From Climacteris rufus (Eukaryota > Chordata > Aves > Passeriformes > Climacteridae): a stretch of DNA of 64,000 nt. Of the stretch, positions 10,703 through 23,500 are shown piece after piece (the first letter of the stretch is position 1; each line of letters begins with the position of its first letter). Position numbers and translations under genes: made by a program. The stretch covers positions 253,062 to 317,061 of the forward strand of contig VZRZ01005993.1 in assembly GCA_013398175.1 (NCBI GenBank). The letters run 5' to 3'. A model generated the notes under the pieces. The model did not search any database and was not told where the DNA came from. It saw only the letters and a list, made by a program, of their open reading frames with translations.

Positions 10703-13430
10703 CTTCCAAGAGTCCAGCTCTCTTCTTCCTCAAGTTACAAAAGAGAATTACAACAATTAGTAGAATAATTTTCCAAATTAAAATAACATGGGGGATTTGC
10801 TTGTTTCAGAGGTGAAGAAATGGATTCTTACAGGAAAATTTCCCTATTCTTCCTTCAATTTTTTAAAATGGGAAACACATTTTACTGAGTTGTAAACTGA
10901 GCCCAAACTAATAAGAAGTGGGTGACATTTCTAAGAATAATCAGTGCTTAAAAAAAAAAAAATCAATGGAACAAGTAGACAAAAATTTAAAAGAATCCCT
11001 TCCTAACTGATACACAGAGTCCACTTAAAAACCTGCTATTGCAAATACTCATCTTGGTGTAGAGTTCAAAGTAATTCTAAACATTTTACATCCTTCTTGC
11101 TAGCTGTGTATTCTTAAAATTATGGACTGTGTAGGAATGAAGTGACTCAACTCATATCCTTACGTATTCCATTGCTATGAATGTCAAACGCAGCATGCAC
11201 GTAGGGGAATGTTTCTTTCAAAGCAAATACCAAGTTTTGCCCTTCTCTTTTAAAATGTTAATTGTTAACAAGTCATGGAAGCAATGTTTTCACCTAATAA
11301 ACCATAAAACAATCAAAACACCTTTTAATTAGTATTTTCATTGTATAGAAGACTGCATGTAAATAAAACCTAGCAGGTAACACATAAAACATTTCACGTA
11401 TGCCCAAGTAGCAGAGATGCAGCCCAAGAATACAGATTTCTTTCATCTATCCATCAGATACTCAGCCAACAAATTTTTAAGATGCTGATTTTTTCCATCT
11501 ATCAGCAATTAACTTGAGCATGTTTGGTGCAAACTATGTCATGAAAAGAGACAACTCCAGGGAACCTTGACCTTTTAAAGTGGTTTAATAACCACCTAAA
11601 AGTAATCCTTGACCATATTTGGTCCCATAAGCCCAGTACAAAAATACTCCCAGGTATCTGTTTTTAACTAAGGCTTTATTCATTTTCACATCTGTTGAAG
11701 GCAGCTGTCTGCCATTAATTTGGGTACCTCAAGTTCAAATTTCAGCCTTACTAAGCAGAGCCTTACAAACTGCTTTATGTCAATAGCTCACACTTTGCTC
11801 CTCTGCATATTAACAATTTTATCCTAAAGGCAATTTTCACATATCCATCAAAATACCTAGTTTGAATATCTGCTTGATCAGCAGATCTATAAGCAGCTCC
11901 CTGAACTCCTCATAAAAATAACCATGGAAGAAACAGGAAATGAAAACCAAGGCTGTCTCCAACCTTCCTGTGGTTTACAAGGCAGCTGAAGAGTGGCTGC
12001 TGTGCAGGAAGGGGCAAAAGCCACAAAGCAGGCAGGGACTGGGAAGGTGGAAGGGCAGTTTTTCCATCCCCCCACGTGGAAAATGAACTCCTGAAGAGCA
12101 AATAAAGCGTGGCTGCATTTTCACATCTAGATGCAAGATGTTGTGATATGAAACACCATGCAAAGAGCAGGTAACTGCACTTTATAGCTAAGAAAAAAGC
12201 AAGCTGACAAATAACTTCAACCCTAGGATTTTTATTAAAGCCAAAGAATATGGCTGATTTTTTAAATACTTGAGAATGACTGTGATGTATACCTTCAACC
12301 TTATTTTTCACAGACCTACACCTCTAGAGGCAATACCATTTTCAGGGGGACGAAATTTTGCATTTTTGTACCAAGTTTGGTTTCAGTCTTTTACTGAGAA
12401 ACCTAAAAGGAAGAATAAGGTTATTGAAAAGATGTCCAATTGAAATGTCTATTTTTAAAAATAAGTTTGCTATTAATATGAAAATCATTACACTGAGCAT
12501 GTTATTGACAAGTGTCACATTTGCTTTTTCAAGCCTTCACAAATATACTTAATAAAGTGATTTGTATAGTAGATATTAGGGCTTTTGGAAAAGTAGACAT
12601 TTCTCCTGTATTTCTACCTGGAGCCCCCTGCACAGATCTTCAAAATGGAGAAGTGGGAGACTTTCCTTCTGTTCAAATTCCATGAGCACCAAGAATACAA
12701 GTGCTTCACACTAACATTACCAGCAAACAGTAATTTCTTAAATCATGTTTGACTGAATTCCTTACAAGACACAAATAAAAAAAGGTCCCCTCAATTTCAG
12801 AAAATTTGAAAGAAGAAATCTGAAATGTCTTCAACAAAAACCTTCTAACAAGGTACAAACTGGCCTCCAGTACCATGACTAATTATACTATGCAGGATCT
12901 GACACAACTCTACCCTAATAGGTACATCTGGCCCTGCACCTTATGAAATAGGTTCAATTAGAAGTTGAGGTACCACACTTCCTTTCCCAGATGTTCCCTT
13001 TAATAGCACTACAATGAAATCATCCATGAGCATCCCCTCCCTCTTCTTAAGAGTCAGCCTTTATATTGAGCAGGTTAAAGCACGGGTGTTGACATTCTGT
13101 GACTCACAGAAGGCAAATCGGTTTCAGACATTTCTCGTGGTTACAAGGGTGTTAATACACAGGGGCCCAAAGAACAGGCTGCTCAGGCCACTGAGATGCA
13201 CCGTGACATTAGCTGCGTTGTTCCCAGAGCTGGATGAGAACTGCTCAAAGAAACTAGAGCACGAGTCTAAAGAAGAAAAGTGGATTCCAAGAGATAATAG
13301 CAAATGTTGCCCGAGGCGCAGAAGCTGACACGGTGCTCTGCTGCTCTGGTCCCAAACCGCTGTGCAATGCTCACAGTCCTGACAGACGGCTTGGGCGCAG
13401 GTATCTTCCTCATCTTTCTGACGTGACTTG
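10703..13430. other. AT-rich non-coding segment upstream of MFSD13B coding exon 1
   Basis: No conserved coding sequence is visible. MFSD13B (minus) and CDR2 (plus) point away from each other here, so the segment is either intergenic or the 5' intron of MFSD13B running back to the CpG island at 13.4-15.1 kb. No TATA box or obvious non-coding exon could be assigned. Confidence 0.5.
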
Positions 13431-14173
13431 CACCACATGAAGACAGAACTAAGAATAAACGCTCTGCTCGTCCCGGGAAGTGACACTGCGGGGAAAGGCT
13501 CGGGAGGAGCTGACGGAGGCGGCAGGGAGGGCTGTGGCACCGCCGGTGCCCGCTCCGCCGAGCCCGCGGTGCAGGGGCAGCCCCGGCGCTGGGGGGCTGT
13601 GCTCCCGCCTGCCGCGGGGCTCGGGGAGCTGCAGGGATGGATGTTTAGAAGTGCTCGTCTGTTAAAAATGGGCAAGTTAAGCTCGTTTTCCTTCAGGAGA
13701 TCCCCGGACTGGGGACACGCTCCCTTCGCCTTGTGCGGAAAAGGAGAGCGAGCGACGGCCGCCCGAGGGAAGTGCGGGGATGGAACCAGCGCTTTTCGGA
13801 CTGAGCCTGCAGGCTCCCGGCTCGGCCCTTGCCTCCCTCACTCCGGCGGGGAGGCTGCCCGGGAGGCGGCCCGCACCTGGGCGCCACCGGATTCCTCCTC
13901 ACAGACTCTGCCCTCAGCGCTCCCAGCACGGGGCGACCACGAGCCCCGGCTTTCCCTACGCCGAGTCGCCCTGTCCCGCCCCGGTCCGTGCCAGCCCTGC
14001 TCCGCCGCAGACCCTGCGGACACCCTCAGCGACCACTCCCCGCCATCAACCCCCTCCGAGCGCCGGCGACCACCGCCCCTTGCACAGGCACCGACCCACC
14101 TCCTGTGACGGGAGGCTGCGCACCGCGCGGCGGGGCGGGCCGCCGCTGCCCCGGGCCAACCCCCTTCGCTCTC

Positions 14174-14286
14174 ATTGGTTGCTCGGTATGAATTCGCTTT
14201 CTGATTGGCGGAACCTCCTTTCGATCTGTGCGGCGGGCGGCTCCCCATTGGCTGCCCGCCGGCGAGGCGAGGGTGCTGTGTTTGAA
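14174..14286 (+). promoter_or_regulatory. Three inverted CCAAT boxes (NF-Y type) followed by a CHR-like TTTGAA
   Basis: ATTGG occurs at 14174-14178, 14204-14208 and 14247-14251, and TTTGAA at 14281-14286, about 220 bases before the CDR2 start codon, in a TATA-less GC-rich setting. Phased CCAAT boxes with a CHR downstream are a recognised layout of cell-cycle promoters bound by NF-Y and the DREAM/MuvB complexes. The motif reading is direct; binding is inferred. Confidence 0.6.
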
Positions 14287-14507
14287 TCGCGGGAGGCGGG
14301 GGGCGGGCGGCGGCAGCTGCCACGTTGCCGCCGGCGCAGCCCGGCCAGAAGGGGGAGAGGTTCGGCAAAGTCCGGAACCGCTCGGCAATGGCCGGAGGCG
14401 GCTGCTGAGGCGGGGAGCGGCTGCCGGCTCGCCCTGCCCCGCTCGGCGCGAGGGGGATCGTTGGGTGGGCGCCGGCGGCGCGGCCGCCCGGGAGGGGAAG
14501 GGGCGCG

Positions 14508-14585
14508 ATGCTGGCCGACAGCCTGGTGGAGGAGTTCGAGATCCGCGAGGATGAGCCCTGGTACGACCAGCAGGACCTGCAGCAA
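14508..14585 (+). CDS. CDR2: CDR2 coding exon 1 (residues 1-26), truncated by the assembly gap
   Basis: Visible codons run from ATG 14508 to CAA at 14585. The next exon begins with AT of a split Asp codon, so one G must follow here, and the exon should end at 14586, the first unknown base. The splice donor itself is not visible. Confidence 0.93.
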
Positions 14586-17500
14586 NNNNNNNNNNNNNNN
14601 NNNNNNNNNNNNNNNNNNNNNNNNNNNNNNNNNNNNNNNNNNNNNNNNNNNNNNNNNNNNNNNNNNNNNNNNNNNNNNNNNNNNNNNNNNNNNNNNNNNN
14701 NNNNNNNNNNNNNNNNNNNNNNNNNNNNNNNNNNNNNNNNNNNNNNNNNNNNNNNNNNNNNNNNNNNNNNNNNNNNNNNNNNNNNNNNNNNNNNNNNNNN
14801 NNNNNNNNNNNNNNNNNNNNNNNNNNNNNNNNNNNNNNNNNNNNNNNNNNNNNNNNNNNNNNNNNNNNNNTCGGAGGGTCGGAGACCGCGATCCCCGCAC
14901 GGCCGCGCTTCCCGCCGCCGCGGGATCGCTGTCACCGGGAACGACTGCGGCCGTCTTTGTTTGAGGGAAGGAGGTGCGGCAGCCGAGCTGAATGGTGCCG
15001 GGGTCCCTCTCCGCCCGCAGCGAGGGGAGCGGCTTCCCGAAAAGTTGCACCTTGCACGGAAGGTGAAGCAGCTGCGGTTCGGGGCAGGCGCTGGAAGCGG
15101 CGCGGTGGGATGCGCTAATGCGCCCTGTTGAGTTCTTTGTAAGGGCTGCCAGTCGGTGAAGTTGTAGTTGTAGCAGTGCTCGATTAGATGCAGGTCCCTT
15201 ATTAAAAACTTTTTAGGTTTTCTTATTAAAATTAAATAACCTCACTATGTTTCGGAAATACACATGTCTAGCTTCTGTACGTAATTCCATCAATAGGTCT
15301 TAGAACACTACATGCAAGAGGTAAATGCTGTTTCACAGATGAGGAAGGAAGCCACATGGATACAAGTATAATTGCACTAAAAATCTTTAACAGGCATGAT
15401 ATGGAAAGAATATGCAGTTTCCTTAAGAGCTTAGTGGCATTTATGACTGGTATTTACTTAGTTCTACTTTTTGTTCTTAATCCCGAGTTTGTTTTGAAAG
15501 GCCAGTGCAAAGCTGTGAAGTGACTTCCTGCAAACCTGCTCCAGTCTTGTGCGTTTTGCTTTTATATGGAAACACATTAATTCTTGGAATTGGTGGGTGC
15601 TGCTGTACTGTAAACCACAGAGAAAGCTGAGCAGTACTAACAGTGAGATCCGGCATCTGACAGCAGAAACTTTTTTTTGAGACAGGAACAGGTCTCTCTA
15701 ATTGTATGCTATATAAAATAGCTAACTGTTTGAAAGCTGTATTTAGGTACTCTTCACCCAAAATTGATGTTTTCCTGGCTCTAGGATACAAACAAATCAG
15801 TTTAAGTAAGATGCTGAAACTGTATTTACTGTGAAAGGGAAGAGAGTTAAAAATTTGATGACATGGTTCAATAATGTTTTTATACTATGTCAGTGTTTAT
15901 GGAATGGAAGACCTACAAAGAGACTTCACAATATATAACAGCTGACTTCTTGCCTTCTTGATGTTTCTCTACTTTCATCTTTTAATTAAAATGAGTGAAA
16001 TAATCACCAGTTGACTCTGTTATGAGCTTTTAAGAAAGAGTATTCCTTCCATTCTAGAGGTCAGTGCGTTTTGAGGGTTGGTTAGTGCACTCTCAACATG
16101 TGAACAGTCTTTCTGGGCATTCTCTTCTTTGTAGCCTAAATGGAAGCAACTGTTAGCCTTGCCAGAATGGATAAACTGATGGGCAAGTTGAAATGCAAAG
16201 AGGAAACTCCTTACAGGAATGTTTTTTTAGTGTTCTGCTATGCTTTATTTGTGGACTCTGAAGGACACTCTTCCTTCTCCCAAGCCTAAGACACCCCAGT
16301 GTGTGTAAACATCAGGTAGTACGAGTGCTTATCAAGGTCTCGTGAAACTCTTCACAACCCAAACAATCAGTGTGTGTTTAAAAACTGAGGACTGTGATTA
16401 TGAGAAAACCTAGGTTGTAAACCACTAGAAAGCACCCTGAAACAAGCTTATAGTCCTTGTCAGCCAGTCTTTGAAACTTCAAATTAGGGTAGGGTTTTGG
16501 AAAACGTTGACAGTCTCTGTACATACCAGAGCTTTTGCCTTGTCAGTGGAGATGGGCTTTTCTGGTATACTGTCCATAAAAACGGTGCTCATGGAATTCC
16601 TGTAAGGATGGGAACAGCCATCCTTCTGCAGTGTCCGTGTTTTGCTGAAGTATGCTGACCTTTGAAAAAGAATTCTTTTAGATGACTGCTTTTTTTGCAT
16701 CTTGCTGTTACTCACTTTCACAGGACAAAGGCTATTCTCAATACAGAAGAGGAAATAGGAAACTGAGTAAAAAAAAGGGTTTAATTTTACACTTAAGCAA
16801 ACTTCAATGAAGCTTACTTATATATCTTGCACAGTTAATGCCTTTTGCTGTTTAAAAGAACAGGCTTAATTTTAGATTGAAAATTCTCTGAATAATTTTG
16901 TTAGGTGAGTTATGAAAAAGCAGAAGAAAAGGATTTTGGTACTGTTTTTATCTTTTTTTCTATTATGGTAATGCAGTCAGAAGAGATTGTGAAACACAGG
17001 TAAGTGAGGGCTGTTCAACATCACAGAAGACACATCCTTGAAGTCTTGTTTTGGGTTAGAGATTTCTGATGGGGCTGTTACACACCAGTACAACTAATCA
17101 GATTTACTAAAACGAAGATCTTAAGATCTGCTCATACACAGTTTGCATTATTAAAAACCTCTCTGCTTCCATCTTTGTGGTGAAAAGGAAAAATGCATGT
17201 CTGTCAGAACTTAGCTGTTGCTTTACATAAATTTACAACAGAAAATGCAGCATGCTTCTAGTGTTCTACTGTAACTACCTCCAGAGAGATGTAAATGAAC
17301 ACTTTCCCTTCTGTATCTGGAAAACATATATTGCACATCTCACTCACAACATTTGCTCTTTATAGGGCTTGTAGTACTTGAAAATGTAGAAAAATGGATG
17401 GAAAAAAAATCTTAATTTTAGAAGAATTGACATTATTTCAGTATTTGCTTTCTCTAGAGTTAAGGTTTTACTGCATGTTGCTGAGTGCTCCCACTTGTGT

Positions 17501-20500
17501 TCTCCCCCCCAAAACAAATTGCCTTAATTATAAAAGTGTTTGTCCCATAGTAACCCATTTGTGCTTCTGCCAGTCTAGCAAACAGAATGAGTGAGAAGTA
17601 TGACATGAATTCTGTGATTCACCTTGTATCCCAAGTACTGTGTGGTATCTAGTACTTGATTTAGTAGATGAAGGGACATTTAAGAACGAAACTATAAACT
17701 CCTAAATGTACTTAAACAGGAAAACAAACTTTCACTTTGGGAAGGGAAATGGTAGTACATAATTCCATTATGCATTATGTCTTTAACATAATCCTAAATC
17801 CTCTTTAAAGCTCTTATTCTACTCTATTAAAATAGAAGAATAGACTATTTAGTCTTTGCCTTGAATGATGCCAGCATTGTTGACAAGTTTTAAAGATTGT
17901 GGCTCCTAGTAAAGATCTGTGCAGTACAAGAACTTGTGAAGCAGGACTCCATTTTCTATAGGATAATGAATTCACTGGATTTGAAGGCTACAGTATTCTG
18001 TAATGTGATAGAACAAACAGCTTGGTGTTTGACTGGAATAATTCTGTCCATGGGTAAACAATGTGCAATCTGTTTACAAAATGGGAAAAATTTAAGCAGG
18101 ATGCCTTAAGGTTTACTTATCCAAATACTTTAAATCCAGCTCTAGCATAGGCTGCTTTGTAATGAGTGGTGCTACAATGAGAAAGTGATGTGAGGATAAA
18201 CTCCTAAGTATAGACCAAAATACCATGTGCCTTCTAATTGTACATCTTTTGAAACTGTGAAGAACTCCCATGCAGGCTGATTTCTTTTAAATAATTTTTA
18301 TGGCATTTATGCTAAGAATCTGACCTTCAGGTAGGAAACAATGTGTTGTGGCTGTAAAGAATGTGTAAAGAATAGCACAGCTGTTGTTTTGCCAGATTTG
18401 GACATCTACAACTTTATAGACAAATGTTTGTACTGCCTTGTCCTTGGAAGTCTGAATTTGGTCTTTGGCTTATGTATGGAGATGGAGTAATCATTTTGGA
18501 CAGGCTGCCAAAGTGAAGGTTAGCACAAAACAATCCTGGAGCAGCATTGTCTGTATTACAGCTCCGGGCTGAGAAGGTAACAGAAGGGGCAGGAAAGAGG
18601 GAGGATAACCTGTTAAAAAAGGGGCACCATAATAAAATAAAAATGGAATTAATGTGTTTTTTTGTCTAGCTATAACTACTGATGATGCAATACATGTCTC
18701 CTGTTTATTAATTTAAGGCTTCTTGATGTGACTCAAAGTTTTTCTTGGCTTCTCTTCTGTCTCTTTCCCATCAGTGATAGAGTTCTATGTGAAAACTAAC
18801 TGGCCTGTATTGCACACATGCAGGTCATGATCCGTGTGAAGGGAAGGAGGTGGAAAATCAGAGATTTCTAGAAATCTGTTGGATTCTTGACATACAGTAC
18901 CCTGCACAGAGTAATTACACTTTTAGCATTAATATCAAGATTTATTACTTTGTCACATTTTGTTAGCTTTTAAATTACACGTGTCTTTAAACATAATAAT
19001 GGAGAATATCTAGCACTACTGAGGCTGTTGAACAAATATCAAGCTTCCCTCTAGAAAGGAGCTGACTGTTCAGATGACTTATTTCTTAATTTGCAACAAC
19101 TACAGTCACTGCACCCTGGAGGTGATTGAAGATGACTGAAGTGAAATTGAGATTAAGTGCCTGAGAACAAATGACATTTAAAGTGATGTTTTGGAGCACA
19201 TGAAACAATTCTTGACACCTGGGTTTATGAGCTTGAAAAACAGAATAGCTGCACATCTTCATCAGTTTTATGTATTTTGATATTACTGTTTCACCATAAA
19301 AAGCACCTGAAACTTTCATTTAGCACTGTGATCCTGAGTGACCTGAACTCTGGTGAGGAGTAATGGAGAGGAACAGTCAAGTAAGAGTTCATCAGCTCTG
19401 GCCTGGGTCTGGGCTGATGAACATTTGCAGGGTCTTCTGTGCTTATTCCTGTGAGTGCTGAAAACGTGGTGAAGTGGCCAGGAGACCCCCTGGGCAGAGC
19501 TGTGGTGCAGCACTGGGCACATGGCAGGAGGTGAAGGCTGGATGAGTCTGAAGTCCTGTGGAGGAACTGAGGAAGCTTCATGAAATAAGAATTTCTTGTG
19601 GGTTTAGGGCTGACTCAGACTTGCATTACGGATGGCAGATGAATGTTCTACTTGAGTATAAGCTGACTTTGGGAACTGGTGATCACTTGGAGCAATTATA
19701 ACAGCAATAACAAATACCTCAAGTATTTGATAACATCCTTTAAAGTTAGATTACATTATTGTTTCTCTCACTTACATACAAACATGATTTCTTTGTTTAG
19801 ATCTTCACCTTGCTGCTGAGCTTGGGAAGACACTGCTGGACCGTAACACTGAACTAGAAGAATCCTTACAGCAAATGTATGCAACAAATCAAGAGCAATT
19901 GCAGGAGATAGAGGTAAAATACCTGAGGGATCCAAGTGGGGAAGCATCTAGACCTGCAACATACAGCACATAAGTTGAGATCTGAATTTCTTGAGATGTG
20001 ATGGAAAATACTGAGCAGTCTTACACCACTTCTGCTATTTAGAGAATTTGAGAACCTGTATAGGTGGATCATACATAGAACTGTTTCTCTGATCACCAGA
20101 AGCTTTGTGCCACTAAAAGTCATGTTAGATTTGGTTTGTTTAATGAGAAATTAGGGGTATTTTTTGGTTTTGTACAGCAAAGTTACTTCAGTTATTTTTA
20201 TTGCTAAGCTTTGCTGATCTTGCCAGGTAAAAGACATTAAATTATATGATGATAAGTACATTAATAATTTAAAATATTATGTGAAAGTTTTAATGGTTAC
20301 AGCACTGAAATTTAAATGCTTATAAGTCCTGATAAGTGAGATGTAAGTAAAATCTGAAGATATGTACGTCCAGTAAACAGAGCTGTGGTAAAGGAGTGTG
20401 TGTGTAAAAGAAACCCTTCAAGGACAAAAAACCAAGGCAACAAACAACTAAAACCAGAAAAAAAGTCCACTTAAGTAGTATCTAAATATAGGACATAGTG

Positions 20501-23500
20501 GATATAGTGTTCTGTATTTTCCAGAGGAAAAAACCCAAAAACATAACCATCCTTTCAAGCCACTCATCTTGATGTAACAGAGTGGAAAAATCACACCATT
20601 TTCGGCAATTTCTTTTTTTTTTCTTAATACTGCCCATGTTCTTGCAGACCTAGCATTTGTCAGCATAATGAAGTTTTTTCAGCTATTAGAGGGCAATGCA
20701 TGGTCTCTAATAATTAAATTATTAAATATTCAGGACTTTGCTGACTGACATATTGAAAATGTAGTCAGCATTTCAGTTGGGTTCTGGTGTGAATCACAGG
20801 GAACAGGCTGGAACTGGTGTACACCAGGTTTTTACAGAGTCTGAGTTCCTTTGTGCTGGCAGTTCTGCACTTACAGATGTGCATTTTGTACAGCTGCAGC
20901 TCAAGACTGAAAACACTCACTTCTGTAGTGGTAACAGGTAACTGAAAGAATCCTAAGCTTTAAAGTAGTCAACACAAGCAGCATTCTTATGAAGTGATGA
21001 GCAATTTCTGAGGGTGGGTTTGATTTGTGGGGTTTTTTTTAGAAAATACTTTCGTTTTGTACCTCACACATTGTTTCTTTCTTTTATTATGTGCTAAATG
21101 TCATCTTTGTTATCCTCTTCATTCTGGGATAGAGTGGTTGGAATGGCTGATATTTGTATTAGTGCCACAGTGTTAAAAGAAGTATTTACTTTTGCAGAGA
21201 CTGAAAATCAGTCACTACCATGAATAGTTTTTATAAAAAGATTAATTCTTAAGATCTAGAGAGGACAAACACTTCCAAGGTGCTGTACAAATACTGTACA
21301 CGAGGTTCAACACTTGTATGAACACCCATGTTTAAGGAAGTGTTTAGCAGAGTTACAACACAGCTTCTGAAATAACACATCTCAGCTTTCTGATAGGTAA
21401 TGAGCCTGGCTCATTGAGTGTAGCTACTTAATCAGCAGCTGTATGTTAACACTATCTTGAAATGTGGAAAATACATTATTGCTAAGTTACATTGATTTAC
21501 AGAAATAGTCCAGTGCCATTAAGAATGCAATATGCTGTTGGTTTAAGGCAGTTTATTTGCTTAAGCTGTTCTGGTGTGTTGGTGTTTATTGACAGCATAG
21601 GAGAGCTTCAGCTCCAGGAAGTGTCACAAGCGTCCTTCCAGCAGTGATGTAGAGTTGCTGTGTTGTAGGGTCAAGTACTTGTGTGGTCAGACAGCCTCAG
21701 ACATGACAGATTAATGTTTTCTCTCAATACCTTGCTTTGCCAAGGCTTGGGCAATACTACTTTTTCAAGGCTTTATCTGATACCTCTTCAATCTCTGCTC
21801 CTGTCCCCCAGGGAGGGCAGGAGATGTATATTGGATTGTCCTATTAGCTCCCTCCAAAAGAAAAGGGAGAGAGTGGGAGAACAGTTTTTGTGATGCTTTT
21901 GACTTGTAAATAGTGCCTGCACCTTTGTTAGCCCACCTTGCTGAGCCAAAGGATCTGTAGGCTGGGTTCATATCTGCTGTAGTAACACTCTGTCTTTTCA
22001 GTTCTATCTCCTTTCTCAATGTTCTGTCTTTCCCCAGTGCCATTTAAAAGTGTAATAGCAACACAAAACTTTTCTTGCTCCAAAGTGAAGTTTCTCTTGC
22101 ATCTGGATTTCTGGTAGAAAAGGGAAAATGAACCCCTTGTTCAAACACCCAGAGAAACCCTCCAATTGAGGAACTGAATATATTGGCTTACTGGCACGAG
22201 GAATTGTTACAGGAATTCACTGAAACAAATGGGAATAAAATTTGCACATGCAAGGTGTAGTACTTAGCTGCTAAAAGCAGTTCAGTCTACTATCTTCATA
22301 CCTCTATTTCTGTCTTTTGTGGAAACACAGGATACATGTGCACATGGCATACCCAGTCTCTATGCTTGATTTTTCCCAATTTTCAAGTGCTTGTCTGTAA
22401 CCTAAATGTGATCTTTCAGCTGTTCCTGTAGCTACTCTGCTGAATTTTTTTTTACTAGCTTATTCAGTGCAGTACATCCATGTAAATCTTTGGGGCTTTT
22501 TTTCCTATTAATTTGGATCTTAGAGGTAGCAAAGTCTAGAACTGGCTAAGGAATCATTCTGAAATATGGCACTGCTTTGTCTTCTCTGGAAAGGAAGGGT
22601 CAAAGGCTGTGGTGTGCTTAAGATTACATCTCATATATTAAATGCTAACATATTAAGCATTTTACAGCTTTGCATCATTATAGCTGACCTTTGTGCTGAC
22701 ACGTGGTGCCACTACTCAGTCATTGTAGATGTAACAAATGCTGGATTGAAACAGCAACTTTACTCCTGCCTGAATCTGTTCTCAGCACTCAGACTGTGGA
22801 AATCCTGACACTCTCCTTTTTTCATGTGGTAGAATGCAAGGAGTCTCAGGTGCTGCTTTCATGTTAGGTGCTCAGATGTAGGGGAGGTAGATCAAACATG
22901 AACTTCTCAAGGCTTTATTACATCATCTTTTGGTGGTCTGGTTATACCAGGCCAACTGAACACCAGCCCTGAAGCTGCTGGAGATGCAAGGTGGAGAAAG
23001 TGGTGCTTCACCTCTTCCATTCATCTGGAATTCTGCAGAAGCCCATTCTACTAAGTGGTAACATCTCTTTGGGCACCAGAGGCTTGGCTTCTGTGCTTGG
23101 CCACACTGGTATTGCTGAAGGGAGTCTGAGATCTCCAGCTCCTTCCTTCAGCTATAACCAATAGGGAAAGTTAATCTGAAATGGGTCACATTGAGATTCT
23201 GCTGCTAATCATGTTCTATTTTTGTGCAAATCCTGTCATGTGTGCACAGGCTACAAAAGGATCTGGCCAACAGCTATCATGTTGATCTTCTAGAAGTCTG
23301 TATGCAGCAGTTACTAGTCCTAGATTAACTTATTATCTGTTCTTAAATTGCCTAAAATGTAAACCCACCAATCTTTTAATGAGGTAAAAGGTTAAGTAGA
23401 ATATTAGAAGTTTTGAGTATGTAACAGGCTATGTAAAGAGAAGTCATTCTGCCTAGGAGGTTGCTGGATGTTCCTACTTGAAGCTTTTTTTTAAGAAAGT

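Larger units (their letters stand above)
13440..15120. promoter_or_regulatory. CpG island over the CDR2 5' end
   Basis: Dense CpG and GC boxes begin sharply near 13.45 kb and fade after about 15.12 kb, unlike the AT-rich flanks. The CDR2 start codon lies inside, and a 285-base assembly gap interrupts it. Because MFSD13B is transcribed the other way, the island could serve both genes as a bidirectional promoter; no minus-strand first exon was identified. Long open frames through the island, in several frames, reflect low stop-codon frequency in GC-rich DNA, not genes. Confidence 0.8.

Noticed and set aside
13780..15131. Long overlapping open frames on both strands near the CDR2 start
   Set aside because: They cross the N gap and reflect GC-rich CpG-island DNA; only the frame beginning at 14508 matches a known protein.
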